Shown in pieces: positions 48,501 to 58,782 of a stretch of 64,000 nt of DNA. Source of the DNA: Symbiobacterium thermophilum (GTDB lineage: Bacteria > Bacillota > Sulfobacillia > DYFQ01); the NCBI GenBank assembly GCA_020725105.1, contig DYFQ01000001.1, positions 45,176 through 109,175 of the forward strand, in the 5' to 3' direction. The translations under genes and the position numbers were made by a program. The stretch's first letter is position 1, and the number at the start of each line of letters is the position of its first letter. The notes beneath the pieces are model-generated. The model was given only the letters and a program-made list of their open reading frames with translations. It did no database searches and was not told the DNA's origin.

Positions 48501-49373
48501 ATGCAGGTCTACCTCAACGGTGAACTGGTCGAGGCCAGCGAGGCCAGGGTCTCCGTGTTCGACCACGGTTTTCTGTACGGCGACGGCGTGTTCGAGGGTA
48601 TCCGGGTCTACGACGGGCGGGTCTTTCGGCTCGACGCCCACGTGGACCGGCTGTTTGACTCGGCCAAGGCGATCGAGCTGACCATCCCCCTCACCAGGGC
48701 CGAAATGAAGGAGGCCATCCTTGCCACGGTGAGGGCGAACGGGCTGCGCGACGCCTACGTCCGGCCGGTGGTCTCCCGTGGCCCCGGCGCCCTCGGGCTG
48801 GACCCGCAGAACTGCGCCAGGGCGACAGTGGTGATCATCGTTGACAGCATCAAAGTCTACCCCGAGGAGTTCTACCTCAAGGGCCTCAAGGTGATCACCG
48901 CGGCGACCCGCCGCTACTCCCCCGACGTCCTCAGCGCCCGGATCAAGTCCTTGAACTACCTCAACAACATCCTGGCCAAGCTCGAGGCAAGGCGGGCGGG
49001 GGCCGCCGAGGCGGTGATGCTCGACCGCAACGGCTACGTGGCCGAGTGCACGGCGGACAACGTGTTTGTGGTGCGCGGCGATAAGGTCATCACCCCGCCC
49101 ACGCACGTCGGCGCGCTGCGCGGGGTCACCAGGGACGTGGCCATGGAGGCGGCGCGGCACCTGGGCTACGAGGTTCGGGAAGAGGTCTTCACGGTGTTCG
49201 AGATGTTCACCGCCGACGAGTGCTTCCTGACGGGCACCGCCGTGGAGGTAGCGCCGGTGGTGTGGGTCGACGGCAAGGCCGTCGGCCAGGGCGCCCCGGG
49301 GCCGGTGACCCTGGCCATCAGGCAGCGCTTCCGGGCCGTGACGGCCGCTGAAGGCACGCCCGTTTGGAGCTAG
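48501..49373 (+). CDS. ilvE: Branched-chain amino acid aminotransferase (class IV PLP)
   Basis: A 290-residue fold-type IV enzyme. VSVFDHGFLYGDGVFEGIRV and Arg in YVRPVVSRG mark the substrate site; the PLP Lys is in ARIKSLNYLNNILAKLEA near residue 149; AEAVMLDRNGYVAECTADNV and FLTGTAVEVAPV are the cofactor-binding regions. It exchanges the amino group of Val, Leu or Ile with 2-oxoglutarate. D-amino acid or aminodeoxychorismate members share the fold, but the operon with a VOR-type enzyme and a Liv importer favours a catabolic branched-chain role. ATG at 48501 has GGAGGAGG upstream. Confidence 0.88.
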   Translation: MQVYLNGELVEASEARVSVFDHGFLYGDGVFEGIRVYDGRVFRLDAHVDRLFDSAKAIELTIPLTRAEMKEAILATVRANGLRDAYVRPVVSRGPGALGLDPQNCARATVVIIVDSIKVYPEEFYLKGLKVITAATRRYSPDVLSARIKSLNYLNNILAKLEARRAGAAEAVMLDRNGYVAECTADNVFVVRGDKVITPPTHVGALRGVTRDVAMEAARHLGYEVREEVFTVFEMFTADECFLTGTAVEVAPVVWVDGKAVGQGAPGPVTLAIRQRFRAVTAAEGTPVWS

Positions 49374-49414
49374 GGTGCAGCGGGCGTGCAGACCCGCCGG
49401 GGAAGGAGAGCGCG

Positions 49415-50485
49415 GTGCAGGAACCGACCAGGCGCGTCTTGATGAAGGGCAACGAGGCCATCGGGGAGGCGGCGATCCGAGCGGGCTGCCGGTTCTACTT
49501 CGGCTACCCTATCACCCCCCAGAACGAGCTCCTGGAATACATGGCCAGCCACCTCCCGGCGGCCGGTGGTGTCTTCCTCCAGAGCGAAAGCGAACTGGCG
49601 GGCATCAGCATGCTCTACGGGGCGGCGGCGGCCGGCAAACGGGCCATGGTCTCCTCGTCGAGCCCTGGCATCAGCCTGATGCAGGAGGGCATCTCCTATC
49701 TGGCCTCCGCCGAGTTGCCAGCCCTGATCGTGAACATCTCGCGAGGCGGGCCGGGCCTGGGCCGGATCGCGCCGGCCCAGTCCGACTACCTGCAGGCGAC
49801 CAAGGGCGGCGGCCACGGCGACTACAACATCCTGGTGCTGGCGCCGGCCTCGGTCCAGGAAATGGCCGACCTCACGGTTCTCGCGTTCGAACTGGCGGAC
49901 GCCTACCGCGTTCCCGCCATGGTGCTGGGCGACGGTATCGTGGGGCAGATGATGGAACCGGTGGCCCTTCCGCCGCCCGTGACGGAGCTTCCCCCCAAAC
50001 CCTGGGCCGCCACGGGGTGTGAGGGCCGGCCACGCAACCTGATCCTCTCGGCGCCGTACACCGACGCGGAGCTCGTCGAACTGAACCGCAGGCTCCAACG
50101 CAAGTACGCCGCGATCCGGGCGCGGGAGCAGCGGGCCGAGTGCGTCCTGATGGACGACGCGGAGCTCGGCATCGTCGCCTTTGGCATCGCCGCCAGGCTG
50201 GCCCTGGCCGCCGCCGACAACCTTCGGGAGCGGGGCTACCGGGTGGGCGTCATCCGGCCCGTCACCCTCTGGCCGTTCCCCGAGACGGCCTTTCGTGCCT
50301 ACCCGGCCGTCAGGGCCTACCTCACCGTCGAGATGAACGAGGGTCAGATGGTTCAGGACGTGAGGCTGGCGGTGAACGGCGCGGTTCCCGTCCACTTCCT
50401 GGGTCAGGGGGGTGGCTACGTGCCCCCCGTAGACGCCATCGAGGAGCAAGCCCTGGCCATCCTGGAAGGGGGCCTGGCCCGGTGA
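49415..50485 (+). CDS. 2-oxoacid:ferredoxin oxidoreductase alpha subunit (VorB-like)
   Basis: A 356-residue protein. LMKGNEAIGEAAIRAGCRFY then FGYPITPQNELLEYMA is the VorB/KorA signature. SESELAGISMLYGAAAAGKR, MVSSSSPGISLMQEGISYLA and QGGGYVP follow. The alpha subunit of VOR/KOR holds part of the thiamine and CoA sites. Branched-chain 2-oxoacids are the likely substrates given the adjacent aminotransferase and Liv importer; 2-oxoglutarate is the alternative. GTG at 49415 is chosen with GGAAGGAG before it; the frame also extends 17 codons upstream into the ilvE end. The stop overlaps the beta gene. Confidence 0.9.
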   Translation: MQEPTRRVLMKGNEAIGEAAIRAGCRFYFGYPITPQNELLEYMASHLPAAGGVFLQSESELAGISMLYGAAAAGKRAMVSSSSPGISLMQEGISYLASAELPALIVNISRGGPGLGRIAPAQSDYLQATKGGGHGDYNILVLAPASVQEMADLTVLAFELADAYRVPAMVLGDGIVGQMMEPVALPPPVTELPPKPWAATGCEGRPRNLILSAPYTDAELVELNRRLQRKYAAIRAREQRAECVLMDDAELGIVAFGIAARLALAAADNLRERGYRVGVIRPVTLWPFPETAFRAYPAVRAYLTVEMNEGQMVQDVRLAVNGAVPVHFLGQGGGYVPPVDAIEEQALAILEGGLAR

Positions 50486-51231
50486 GGGAGCTGTTCGGCA
50501 GGCCGGCCTGCCTTACCGACGAGCCCTTCCTGTACTGCCCCGGCTGCAGCCACGGCATCGCCCACCGCCTGGTGGCCGAGGCCATCGACCGGCTGGGCAT
50601 CCGCGGTCGGACCGTCTGTGTGTCCAGCATAGGCTGCTCGGTGCGGTGCTGGCGCAATTTCGACCTGGACGTGGTCCAGGGCGCGCACGGCCGCGGGCTG
50701 GCGGTGGCGACGGGGCTGAAACGGGCCCAGCCGGACAAGGTCATCTTCACCTATCAGGGTGACGGCGACCTGGCTGCCATCGGCATGGGCGAGACCATCC
50801 ACGCCGCCGCAAGGGGCGAGGCCATCACCGTCATCTTCATCAACAACGCCGTCTTCGGGGCAACCGGGGGCCAGCTGGCTCCGACCACCCTTGTGGGCCA
50901 GGTGACCTCGACTTATCCCGGCGGCCGGGACCCGAGCTGGGTGGGCTGGCCCATCCGCGTCGCGGAACTGCTGGCACAGCTGCCCGCCACGGCGTACATC
51001 GCCCGGGAAGCCCTGACCACCCCGCAGCGGGTGCTCAGGGCCAGGCGCGCGGTCCAGCTGGCGTTCGAGGTTCAGATCAAAGGGCAAGGGTTTGCCCTGG
51101 TGGAACTCCTGGCGGCCTGTCCGCCCAACCTCAAGCTCGACCCCGTCCAGGCCCTCAACTGGGTAGAGACCAAAATGATCCCTCACTACCCGCTGGGCCA
51201 GCTGAAACCGGCCAAGGGAGCGGCGAGATGA
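50482..51231 (+). CDS. 2-oxoacid:ferredoxin oxidoreductase beta subunit
   Basis: A 249-residue thiamine-diphosphate subunit. YCPGCSHGIAHRLVAEAIDR opens the protein, with cluster/structural cysteines in SSIGCSVRCW. The TPP-Mg motif is YQGDGDLAAIGMGETIHAAA and VIFINNAVFGATGGQLAPTT. GTG at 50482 overlaps the alpha stop (GTGA) and the end overlaps the gamma start (ATGA), so subunit synthesis is coupled. Confidence 0.93.
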   Translation: MRELFGRPACLTDEPFLYCPGCSHGIAHRLVAEAIDRLGIRGRTVCVSSIGCSVRCWRNFDLDVVQGAHGRGLAVATGLKRAQPDKVIFTYQGDGDLAAIGMGETIHAAARGEAITVIFINNAVFGATGGQLAPTTLVGQVTSTYPGGRDPSWVGWPIRVAELLAQLPATAYIAREALTTPQRVLRARRAVQLAFEVQIKGQGFALVELLAACPPNLKLDPVQALNWVETKMIPHYPLGQLKPAKGAAR

Positions 51232-51806
51232 AACGCGAGTACACTTTCGCCGGCTTCGGCGGGCAGGGCATCCTGTTCATGGGCCAGGTCCTGGCCCACG
51301 CTGCCATGTTCGCCGGCTTCGAGACCTCGTGGATGCCCTCCTACGGGCCCGAAATGCGGGGGGGCACCGCCAACTGCTCGGTGGTCATCTCCGACCGCAA
51401 GGTCAGGTCGCCCCTGGTCTACCGGCCCGACCTCGCCGTCGTGTTCAACAACCCGTCCCTGCAGAAGTTCGGGCCGCGGGTGAAGCCCGGCGGCACCGTC
51501 CTGATGGTCGCCGACCTGATCGACGGCGGGCCCGACCGGGACGACGTGGCGGTTTATCCCGTCCCGGCCAGGGGGATCGCCGAGCGGTTGGGGCACCCGG
51601 CCGCCGTGAACATGGTGATGGCCGGGGCGCTCTTGGCCGTCGATCCCACCGTTACCCCGGAGCAATTCGAGGCGGCTCTCCGCACGGTGACCCCTGCCCA
51701 CCGGCTGGCCACGCTCGGCGCGAACCTGCAGGCGATCAGAGAGGGGATGGGCTTCGTGACGGCCCGCCGCCAGGACAGACCCGCCACCGGTGGAGGTGGT
51801 GAGTGA
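51228..51806 (+). CDS. 2-oxoacid:ferredoxin oxidoreductase gamma subunit
   Basis: A 192-residue protein with the family start FAGFGGQGILFMGQVLAHAA, then SWMPSYGPEMRGGTANCSVV and NPAAVNMVMAG-like segment HPAAVNMVMAGALLAVDP. It completes the catalytic core together with alpha and beta. ATG at 51228 overlaps the beta stop; the end overlaps the ferredoxin-like delta gene. Confidence 0.93.
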   Translation: MKREYTFAGFGGQGILFMGQVLAHAAMFAGFETSWMPSYGPEMRGGTANCSVVISDRKVRSPLVYRPDLAVVFNNPSLQKFGPRVKPGGTVLMVADLIDGGPDRDDVAVYPVPARGIAERLGHPAAVNMVMAGALLAVDPTVTPEQFEAALRTVTPAHRLATLGANLQAIREGMGFVTARRQDRPATGGGGE

Positions 51807-52009
51807 TGGCGACCCTCACCGTGGCCGCCACCTACTGCAAAGGCTGCGGCCTGTGTGTCCACTTCTGCCCGCGACAGGTGCTGGCCCTGGGTGACAAGTT
51901 CAACGCGGCAGGGTACCGAGTGGTCGGGATCATCGCCCCCGAGAACTGCAACGGCTGCACCTTCTGCGCGATCATGTGCCCTGACCTGGCAATCAAGGTC
52001 TACCGTTGA
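51806..52009 (+). CDS. 2-oxoacid:ferredoxin oxidoreductase delta subunit (2[4Fe-4S] ferredoxin)
   Basis: A 67-residue protein with two complete cluster motifs, CKGCGLCVHFCP and CNGCTFCAIMCP, typical of the delta subunit of archaeal-type VOR/KOR. It passes electrons from the thiamine site to free ferredoxin. ATG at 51806 has GGAGGT eight bases before it; GTG at 51803 is the alternative. The next 160 bases have no gene and may hold a promoter for the transport genes (TTGACG at 52005). Confidence 0.93.
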   Translation: MATLTVAATYCKGCGLCVHFCPRQVLALGDKFNAAGYRVVGIIAPENCNGCTFCAIMCPDLAIKVYR

Positions 52010-52170
52010 CGACCAGACAAGGGGGGATGCCATGGCCCCAGGCCGGGCCAGTGGCGGGTCTGAGCCCGACGAGCGTTCACCTTTCCGTCAGGCAGGAGAG
52101 CTTCACGGTTCCCGACCTGATACCCGCGTTCAACGACAAGGCCGCAAACCGGCGGAAAGGAGTCGGGTGG

Positions 52171-53442
52171 ATGAGCGGAAGGTATGGGCTCTTCGTGATG
52201 GTACTGCTCTTGGCCGCGGCGCTGGTGGCCACCGCGTGTGCCGGCCAGAAGGCGGAAGAGAAGAAGATAGTCAAGGTCGGCGTGATCTACCCCATGACCG
52301 GCGACCTGGCTGCGGTTGGCAACGACCATAAAGCCATCATGGAACTGGCCCAGGAGATCATCAACGGCGAGTACGACCTCAACATCCCGCTGGCCAAGAC
52401 CAGGGGCCTGCCAAACCTCAAGGCCGAGCTTCAGCTGGTCTTCGGCGACTCCCAGGGCAAGCCCGAGATCGCCAGGTCAGAAGCGGAGCGCCTGATCAAC
52501 GAGGAGAAGGTCGTGGCCCTGCTGGGGGCCTATGCCAGCTCCAGTACGGCCCCCGCCAGCCAGGTGGCCGAGCGCTACGGCATTCCCTTCATGACTCCCG
52601 AGTCCACGCGTGCCGACCTGACGGAACGGGGCTTCAAGTGGTTCTTCCGCAACATCCCCTACGACCGCATGGCGGTGGAAAGCCAGTTCAAGTTCCTGGC
52701 GGCCGTGCGGGACAAGGGCATCAACGTGGGCAACCTCGGCCTGCTGTATGAGAACTCGCTGTGGGGCCAGGGGGCAGCCCAGGAGCAGCGGGGTCTGGCG
52801 GCCAAGTACGGTTTCACCATCGTGGTCGAGGTCGCTTACCCCAAGGAAATCACCGACGTGACCAGCGAGGTCCTGAAGCTGAAAGCGGCCAAGGTCGACA
52901 CCGTGCTCTCCACCAACTACATCAACGACGCCATCCTTTTCATGAAGGCCTTCAAGGAGCAGGACTTCACCCCTGGCGCCATCATCGGCCTGGAAGGCGG
53001 AATGGTGGCCAAGGAGTTCATCCCGTCTCTCGGCAAGGACGCGGGCTACGTCTTGACCACGGCCACCTGGTCTCCCGCCCTCATCGAGACCAAGCCCATC
53101 GTGGGCAAGATCAACGCCATGTACAAGGAGAAGCACGGGAAGAACATCAGCGCTTACCAGCCCCACGCCTTCACGGCCGTCATGGTCATGGCCGACGCCA
53201 TCAACCGGGCCGGCTCCACCGAGCCCGAGGCTATCCTGAAAGCGCTGAAGGCGACGGACTACCCGGGCGAGAGCCTGATCATGCCCTGGAAGGGCGTCAA
53301 GTACGACGAGAAGGGCCAGAACATCTACGGCGACGTGCCTATCCTGCAGATCCTTGACGGCAAGTACGAGGTCGTCTTCCCGTTTGAGCTTGCCAGCAAG
53401 CAACTGGTCTGGCCCGCTCCCCCGTGGTCTGAGCGAAAGTGA
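52171..53442 (+). CDS. Branched-chain amino acid ABC transporter substrate-binding lipoprotein
   Basis: A 423-residue LivJ-like protein. The signal peptide LFVMVLLLAAALVATACAGQ ends in a lipobox-like TAC, so it is probably lipid-anchored. The mature protein opens KVGVIYPMTGDLAAVGNDHK and shows the periplasmic type I fold (VVALLGAYASSSTAPASQVA, YGIPFMTPESTR, FTPGAIIGLEGGMVAKEFIP). ATG at 52171 is preceded by AAAGGAGT; the long upstream frame has no signal peptide and is rejected. It is the first gene of a Liv operon, followed by a very stable hairpin. Confidence 0.93.
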   Translation: MSGRYGLFVMVLLLAAALVATACAGQKAEEKKIVKVGVIYPMTGDLAAVGNDHKAIMELAQEIINGEYDLNIPLAKTRGLPNLKAELQLVFGDSQGKPEIARSEAERLINEEKVVALLGAYASSSTAPASQVAERYGIPFMTPESTRADLTERGFKWFFRNIPYDRMAVESQFKFLAAVRDKGINVGNLGLLYENSLWGQGAAQEQRGLAAKYGFTIVVEVAYPKEITDVTSEVLKLKAAKVDTVLSTNYINDAILFMKAFKEQDFTPGAIIGLEGGMVAKEFIPSLGKDAGYVLTTATWSPALIETKPIVGKINAMYKEKHGKNISAYQPHAFTAVMVMADAINRAGSTEPEAILKALKATDYPGESLIMPWKGVKYDEKGQNIYGDVPILQILDGKYEVVFPFELASKQLVWPAPPWSERK

Positions 53443-53458
53443 CGCCAAGCCGAGTCTA

Positions 53459-53492
53459 CCGCGGCGCGGGGGTGCACACCCCCGCGCCGCGG
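53459..53492 (+). terminator. 16-bp perfect hairpin between the binding protein and permease genes
   Basis: CCGCGGCGCGGGGGTG-CA-CACCCCCGCGCCGCGG. No T-run follows, so it is more likely an mRNA-stabilising or partial-termination element that keeps binding protein in excess over permease, as known for other ABC importers. Confidence 0.6.
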
Positions 53493-53531
53493 GGCACCCC
53501 GACGCCTGACCCGAAGGGGGAGCCAACCTAG

Positions 53532-54392
53532 ATGGACCTGGCCGTTATCCTGCAGACCCTCTTGAGCGGCGTCATGATGGGCTTCGTCTATGCCCTCGTG
53601 TCGATCGGCCTCAACCTTATCTACGGGGTCATGGAAATCATCAACTTCTCGCACGGGGCGTTCCTGATGCTCGCCATGTACATCGCCTACTGGCTCAACG
53701 TAATGGCCGGCACGGACCCGGTGCTTGCCGCTCCCGCTTCCGGCCTGGCCATCGGGCTGTTGGGGGCGCTCACCTACAAGCTCATCATCAAGCGGGTGAT
53801 GAAGGCGCCCGCCCTGGCCCAGGTCTTTTCCACCTTCGGGTTGCTGGTGTTTCTGGAGGCGCTGGCTCACTTTCTCTGGACGGCGGACTACCGGACCGTG
53901 GAAAAGACGGCGTTCTCGGGCGTCGTTTCCCTCTTCGGACTCAGGGTGGGCCTGGCCAAGCTGGTGGTGGCCGCCTGCGCCATCCTGACCACCGCCGTGC
54001 TGTTCTGGTTTTACAACCGGACCAAGACCGGCAAGGCGCTGCAGGCCACCGCCATCAGCCACCGTGCCGCCAAGCTGATGGGGATCGACACCGATCGGAT
54101 GTTCCTCATCTCCTGGATCCTGGGGGGTGCCACGGTGGGAATGGCCGGAGCGTTCCTGGCGAGCCTCTACAACATCTTTCCCACCATCGGCACCACTTTC
54201 GTGCTGCTTGCCTTTGCCGTCGTCGTCCTGGGCGGCTTCGGCAGCATCACGGGCACGCTTTACGCCGGCCTGATCATCGGCCTCATCGAGAACGTGGCGG
54301 GTATCTTCGCCCCGGCTTTCAAGTACGCGGTCGTCTACGCCCTGTTCATCGGGGTCATCGTCTTTCGCCCCAAGGGCTTGCTGGGGAGGTAG
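53532..54392 (+). CDS. livH: Branched-chain amino acid ABC transporter permease
   Basis: A 286-residue, eight-helix permease: LLSGVMMGFVYALVSIGLNL, IYGVMEIINFSHGAFLMLAM, AISHRAAKLMGIDTDRMFLI (the EAA-like coupling loop) and FAVVVLGGFGSITGTLYAGL. It forms the translocation pore with LivM. ATG at 53532 has GGGGGAG upstream. Confidence 0.94.
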   Translation: MDLAVILQTLLSGVMMGFVYALVSIGLNLIYGVMEIINFSHGAFLMLAMYIAYWLNVMAGTDPVLAAPASGLAIGLLGALTYKLIIKRVMKAPALAQVFSTFGLLVFLEALAHFLWTADYRTVEKTAFSGVVSLFGLRVGLAKLVVAACAILTTAVLFWFYNRTKTGKALQATAISHRAAKLMGIDTDRMFLISWILGGATVGMAGAFLASLYNIFPTIGTTFVLLAFAVVVLGGFGSITGTLYAGLIIGLIENVAGIFAPAFKYAVVYALFIGVIVFRPKGLLGR

Positions 54393-54396
54393 GGGA

Positions 54397-55424
54397 GTGA
54401 CGCGTAAGCCGACAAAAGAGACCTTGCCAGCGCTCCCCGGGAGCTCGCTGCTGAAGCCCGGTTTCCTGGTGCCCCTCCTGGCGTTTGTGGTGGCCTTTCC
54501 CTGGGTGTTTCAACGGAGCACCTTTCAGAACACGGCCATCCTGGTCCTGCTGTACGCTTTCCTGGGCCAGGCCTGGAACATCCTGGGGGGCTACGCGGGA
54601 CAGGTGTCTTTCGGGCACGCGGTGTTCTTCGGAATTGGAGCCTATACCTCAAGCCTGCTGCTGATCAACACCGGCCTCAACCCCTGGTTGGGGATGCTGG
54701 TCGGAGCCGCCGTGGCGGCCACCGTCGCGGCTGTCATCGGGATCCCGGCCTTCCGGCTGACCGGCCACTTCTTCCTCATGGCCACCGTCGGCTTCGGCGA
54801 GATCATCAGGACGCTCTTCGTCAACCTCCCGGAGGTCACCCGGGGGGCCCAGGGCGTTTTCTTGCCGCTCCTGGAAAGTTCCATCAAGAACCTGATGTTT
54901 CGCCAGAGCAACACCGGCTATTACTACATCATTCTTGTCATGACCGTGGCCCTCTTTGCCGGAACCGCGTGGCTCGAACGATCCAAGCTGGGCTACTACT
55001 TCAAGGCGATCAAGGAGGACTGGGAAGCCGCCGAAGCGCTGGGCGTCAACGCCACCCGGTACAAGTTCATCGCGCTGGCCATCAGCGCTGCCCTGACCGC
55101 CATGGGCGGCACTTTTTACGCTCAGTGGGTCCTGTACCTGGACCCGTACAGCACCATGCCCCTCATGGTGTCAGTGCAGATTGCCCTGGTGGCCATCTTG
55201 GGCGGGGTAGGCACGGTGATGGGGCCGTTTCTTGGCGCCGCCCTGCTGCTCCCCGTCTCCGAGGTGATCCGGGTGGCGGTTGGTGGCGGCGGTCGGGGCA
55301 TCAGCCCGATGATCTACGGCCTGGCCATCATCCTGATCTCCGTCTGGCAGCCCAACGGCATCATGGGCTGGGTCCAGGCGAGGGAGCGCCGCGCCCCGCA
55401 GGACCAGACTGGGGGGGCTGAACC

Positions 55425-55428
<4 letters not shown>
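54397..55428 (+). CDS. livM: Branched-chain amino acid ABC transporter permease
   Basis: A 343-residue permease: AWNILGGYAGQVSFGHAVFF, GIGAYTSSLLLINTGLNPWL, AIKEDWEAAEALGVNATRYK (coupling loop) and LVAILGGVGTVMGPFLGAAL. GTG at 54397 lies five bases after the livH stop with GGGGAGGTAGGGGA overlapping it; the stop overlaps livG. Confidence 0.94.
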
Positions 55429-56139
<711 letters not shown>

Positions 56140-56168
<29 letters not shown>

Positions 56169-56847
56169 CTACGGCAAGGTCCGGGCCATCCAGGGCGCGT
56201 CCCTCCGGGTGGAGGCCGGTCAGCTGGTGTCCATCGTCGGCTCCAACGGCGCCGGCAAGTCCACCATCCTACAGGCCATCTCGGGGCTGGTCCCTGTCAG
56301 CGGCGGTGAGATCTGGTTTGACGGCGAACGCCTGGACAGGCTACCGGCCCACGAGATCGTCCGGCGGGGCATCGCCCACGTCCCTGAGGGCAGGGCGCTT
56401 TTCGGGCGGCTGACGGTTCTTGAAAACCTGGAACTCGGCGCCTACGCCAGGCAATATACCAGGCGTGAGTTTGACCGGGTGCTGGAAGAGGTCTGCACCA
56501 TGTTCCCCATTCTCAAGAAACGGGCGCGGCAGAAAGCCGGCACTCTGAGCGGCGGCGAGCAGCAGATGCTGGCCATCGCCCGTGGGCTGATGCTCAGACC
56601 CAGGTTGCTCATGCTCGACGAGCCCTCCCTGGGGCTCATGCCCAGCCGGGTGTCACAGATCTTTGAAACCTTGAGCCAGATCAAGCGACGGGACCTGACC
56701 ATTGTCCTGGTGGAGCAGAACGTCCAGGAATCCCTCGAGCTGGCTGACTACGCCTACGTCCTTCAGACCGGGCGGGTCGTCCTGGAGGGTCCCGGTGACG
56801 TGCTTTTGCAACAAGACATGATTCGCCAGGCGTACCTGGGGATGTAG
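56140..56847 (+). CDS. livF: Branched-chain amino acid ABC transporter ATPase
   Basis: A 235-residue ATPase: Walker A GSNGAGKSTIL, signature TLSGGEQQMLAIARGLM, Walker B LLMLDEPSLGLMPSRV and switch VLVEQNVQESLELADYAYVL. GTG at 56140 has GGGGGAG upstream and lies 29 bases inside the livG end; the earlier start in this frame is not supported by homology. Confidence 0.94.
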
Positions 56848-56862
56848 CGGGAGGGGACCTGC

Positions 56863-58758
56863 ATGCCACACGGTTACAACGGTAAGATCCTCAAAGTAGA
56901 CCTCACCGACGCCTCGTACTCGGTAGAAGAACGAGATGAGGCTTTTTTCCGGTCGTTTCTCGGGGGTAGTGCCCTTGCTGCCTACTACCTGCTCACGGAG
57001 ATGCCGGCGGGGGTCGACCCCCTGGGCTCCGAGAACGTCCTGGTCTTCGCCACCTCCGTGGTGGCGGGAGCGCCGGTGCCCGGCGCCAGCCGCTTTACCG
57101 TGGCGGGTCGCTCGCCGCTGAGCGGCAGCTTCGGCGAGGCCGAAGCCGGGGGCTACTGGGGCCCCGAACTGAAAAAGGCCGGCTTCGAGGCCATCGTCAT
57201 CAAGGGGCGCGCGCCCCGCCCCACCTGGCTGTGGATCCACGACGGCAAGGTGGAGTTCAGAGACGCGGGCGACCTCTGGGGCAAGGACAGCGGCCACGCT
57301 GAGGCCGCCATCCGCGGCACCCTCGGGGACGAGCTGGTGCGGGTAGCCTGCATCGGGCAGGCCGGCGAGAACCTGGTCCGTTTCGCGTCAGTGGTCAACG
57401 AGCTCAAGCATTCCAACGGCCGGACCGGCATGGGCGCGGTGATGGGATCCAAGAACCTGAAGGCGGTCGCCGCGCGCGGCGCCGCGGCGCCGGCGGTCTA
57501 CGACCGGGCCAAGCTGGCTGAGCTTCAGAAGTTGTTCACCCAGAACTTCAGGCGCCATCCCATTCAAAGCCTCCTCTGGGAGGGCGGGACCATCGGCTGG
57601 GACATCGAGTCGCTGGACGCCGCGGGCATTCTTCCGACCAGGAACTTCCGGGGCGGGTCCTTCGACCAGATGGAGACCATCACCTACACCGCCGCCGAGC
57701 AGACGGTGCTGCAAGGCAGGGGTACCTGCGCCGGCTGCGCCAACCGGTGCAAGCTCGTCTGCGGCGGCGGCAAGTACGCCGTGGATCCCCGGTTCGGCGG
57801 GCCGGAGTACGAGACCACAGGCGCCTTTGGCTCGAACGTCTGCGTGGGCGACATCGAGGTGGTGGCGAAGGCCCACGAGCTCTGCAACAGGTACACCCTG
57901 GACACCATCAGCACGGGAATGGTCATTGCCTTCGCCATGGACTGCTACGAGGCCGGCATCCTGACCAGGGAGGACACCGGTGGCCTCGAGCTTCGCTTTG
58001 GCAACGGCGAGGCGGTGCTCAAGCTCATCGAGGACATCGCCTTCAAGCGCGGGCTCGGGGCGCTGCTGGCCGAAGGCAGTGTCCGGGCCGCCCGGCGCCT
58101 GGGGAAGGGCGCCGAGAGGTTGGTACGGGCCGTCAAGGGGCAGGAAGTGGCCATGCACGAGCCACGCGGCAAGGCTGGGCTGGCGCTCCAGTTTGCCCTG
58201 GCCCCCACCGGGGCCGACCACGTGCGGTGCCCGCACGATCTTCTCTTCGAGGAGGATAAGTTCGGGGTCGAAGATCTGAAGGAGCTTGGCATCCAGCATG
58301 GCGTGGCGGGCCGCGACCTGGGTCCGGCCAAGGTGAGGTTCTCCTGCTACGGGCACCAGACCTGGAATCTGTTCAACTCGCTGTCGCTCTGCTGTTTCAC
58401 CTGGGGCCCGGGCAAGCTCCTGAAAATGGGCCATGTGGTGGAGCTGGTTAACGCCGTCACAGGCTGGAATACCAGCCTGTTCGAGTTGATGAAGGCCGGC
58501 GAGCGCACGATGACCCTGGCCCGGCTGTTCAACTGCCGCGAGGGCTTCACCGCCGAGCATGACAGCCTGCCCGAGATCTTCTTCGAGCCCCTTGAGACGG
58601 GTATTCTGGCCGGCAAGTCGCTGGACCGCAAGACCTTTGACGAGGCTGTGAAACTGTTCTACGACATGATGGGCTGGGACCGGGAAACGGGGGCACCGAC
58701 CCCTGGTCGCCTGGCGGAGCTGGGCATCGCTGATCTGGCCCGCTCCGCCAGAGCTTAG
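56863..58758 (+). CDS. Aldehyde:ferredoxin oxidoreductase (AOR family, tungsten), second copy
   Basis: A 631-residue protein. GYNGKILKVDLTDASYSVEE opens the pterin domain; 4Fe-4S ligands are CAGCANRCKLVC near residues 288-300 and a later Cys in LCCFTWGPG near 510. TGMGAVMGSKNLKAVAARG and DTISTGMVIAFAMDCYE are family-typical. In the island it can oxidise aldehydes that leak from the 2-oxoacid:ferredoxin oxidoreductase, or reduce acids when ferredoxin is reduced. It starts 15 bases after livF with GGGAGGGG before the ATG. It is diverged from the copy at 21.2 kb. Confidence 0.92.
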   Translation: MPHGYNGKILKVDLTDASYSVEERDEAFFRSFLGGSALAAYYLLTEMPAGVDPLGSENVLVFATSVVAGAPVPGASRFTVAGRSPLSGSFGEAEAGGYWGPELKKAGFEAIVIKGRAPRPTWLWIHDGKVEFRDAGDLWGKDSGHAEAAIRGTLGDELVRVACIGQAGENLVRFASVVNELKHSNGRTGMGAVMGSKNLKAVAARGAAAPAVYDRAKLAELQKLFTQNFRRHPIQSLLWEGGTIGWDIESLDAAGILPTRNFRGGSFDQMETITYTAAEQTVLQGRGTCAGCANRCKLVCGGGKYAVDPRFGGPEYETTGAFGSNVCVGDIEVVAKAHELCNRYTLDTISTGMVIAFAMDCYEAGILTREDTGGLELRFGNGEAVLKLIEDIAFKRGLGALLAEGSVRAARRLGKGAERLVRAVKGQEVAMHEPRGKAGLALQFALAPTGADHVRCPHDLLFEEDKFGVEDLKELGIQHGVAGRDLGPAKVRFSCYGHQTWNLFNSLSLCCFTWGPGKLLKMGHVVELVNAVTGWNTSLFELMKAGERTMTLARLFNCREGFTAEHDSLPEIFFEPLETGILAGKSLDRKTFDEAVKLFYDMMGWDRETGAPTPGRLAELGIADLARSARA

Positions 58759-58782
58759 GCGGGGCCGCCGGGAGGTGGCGGG

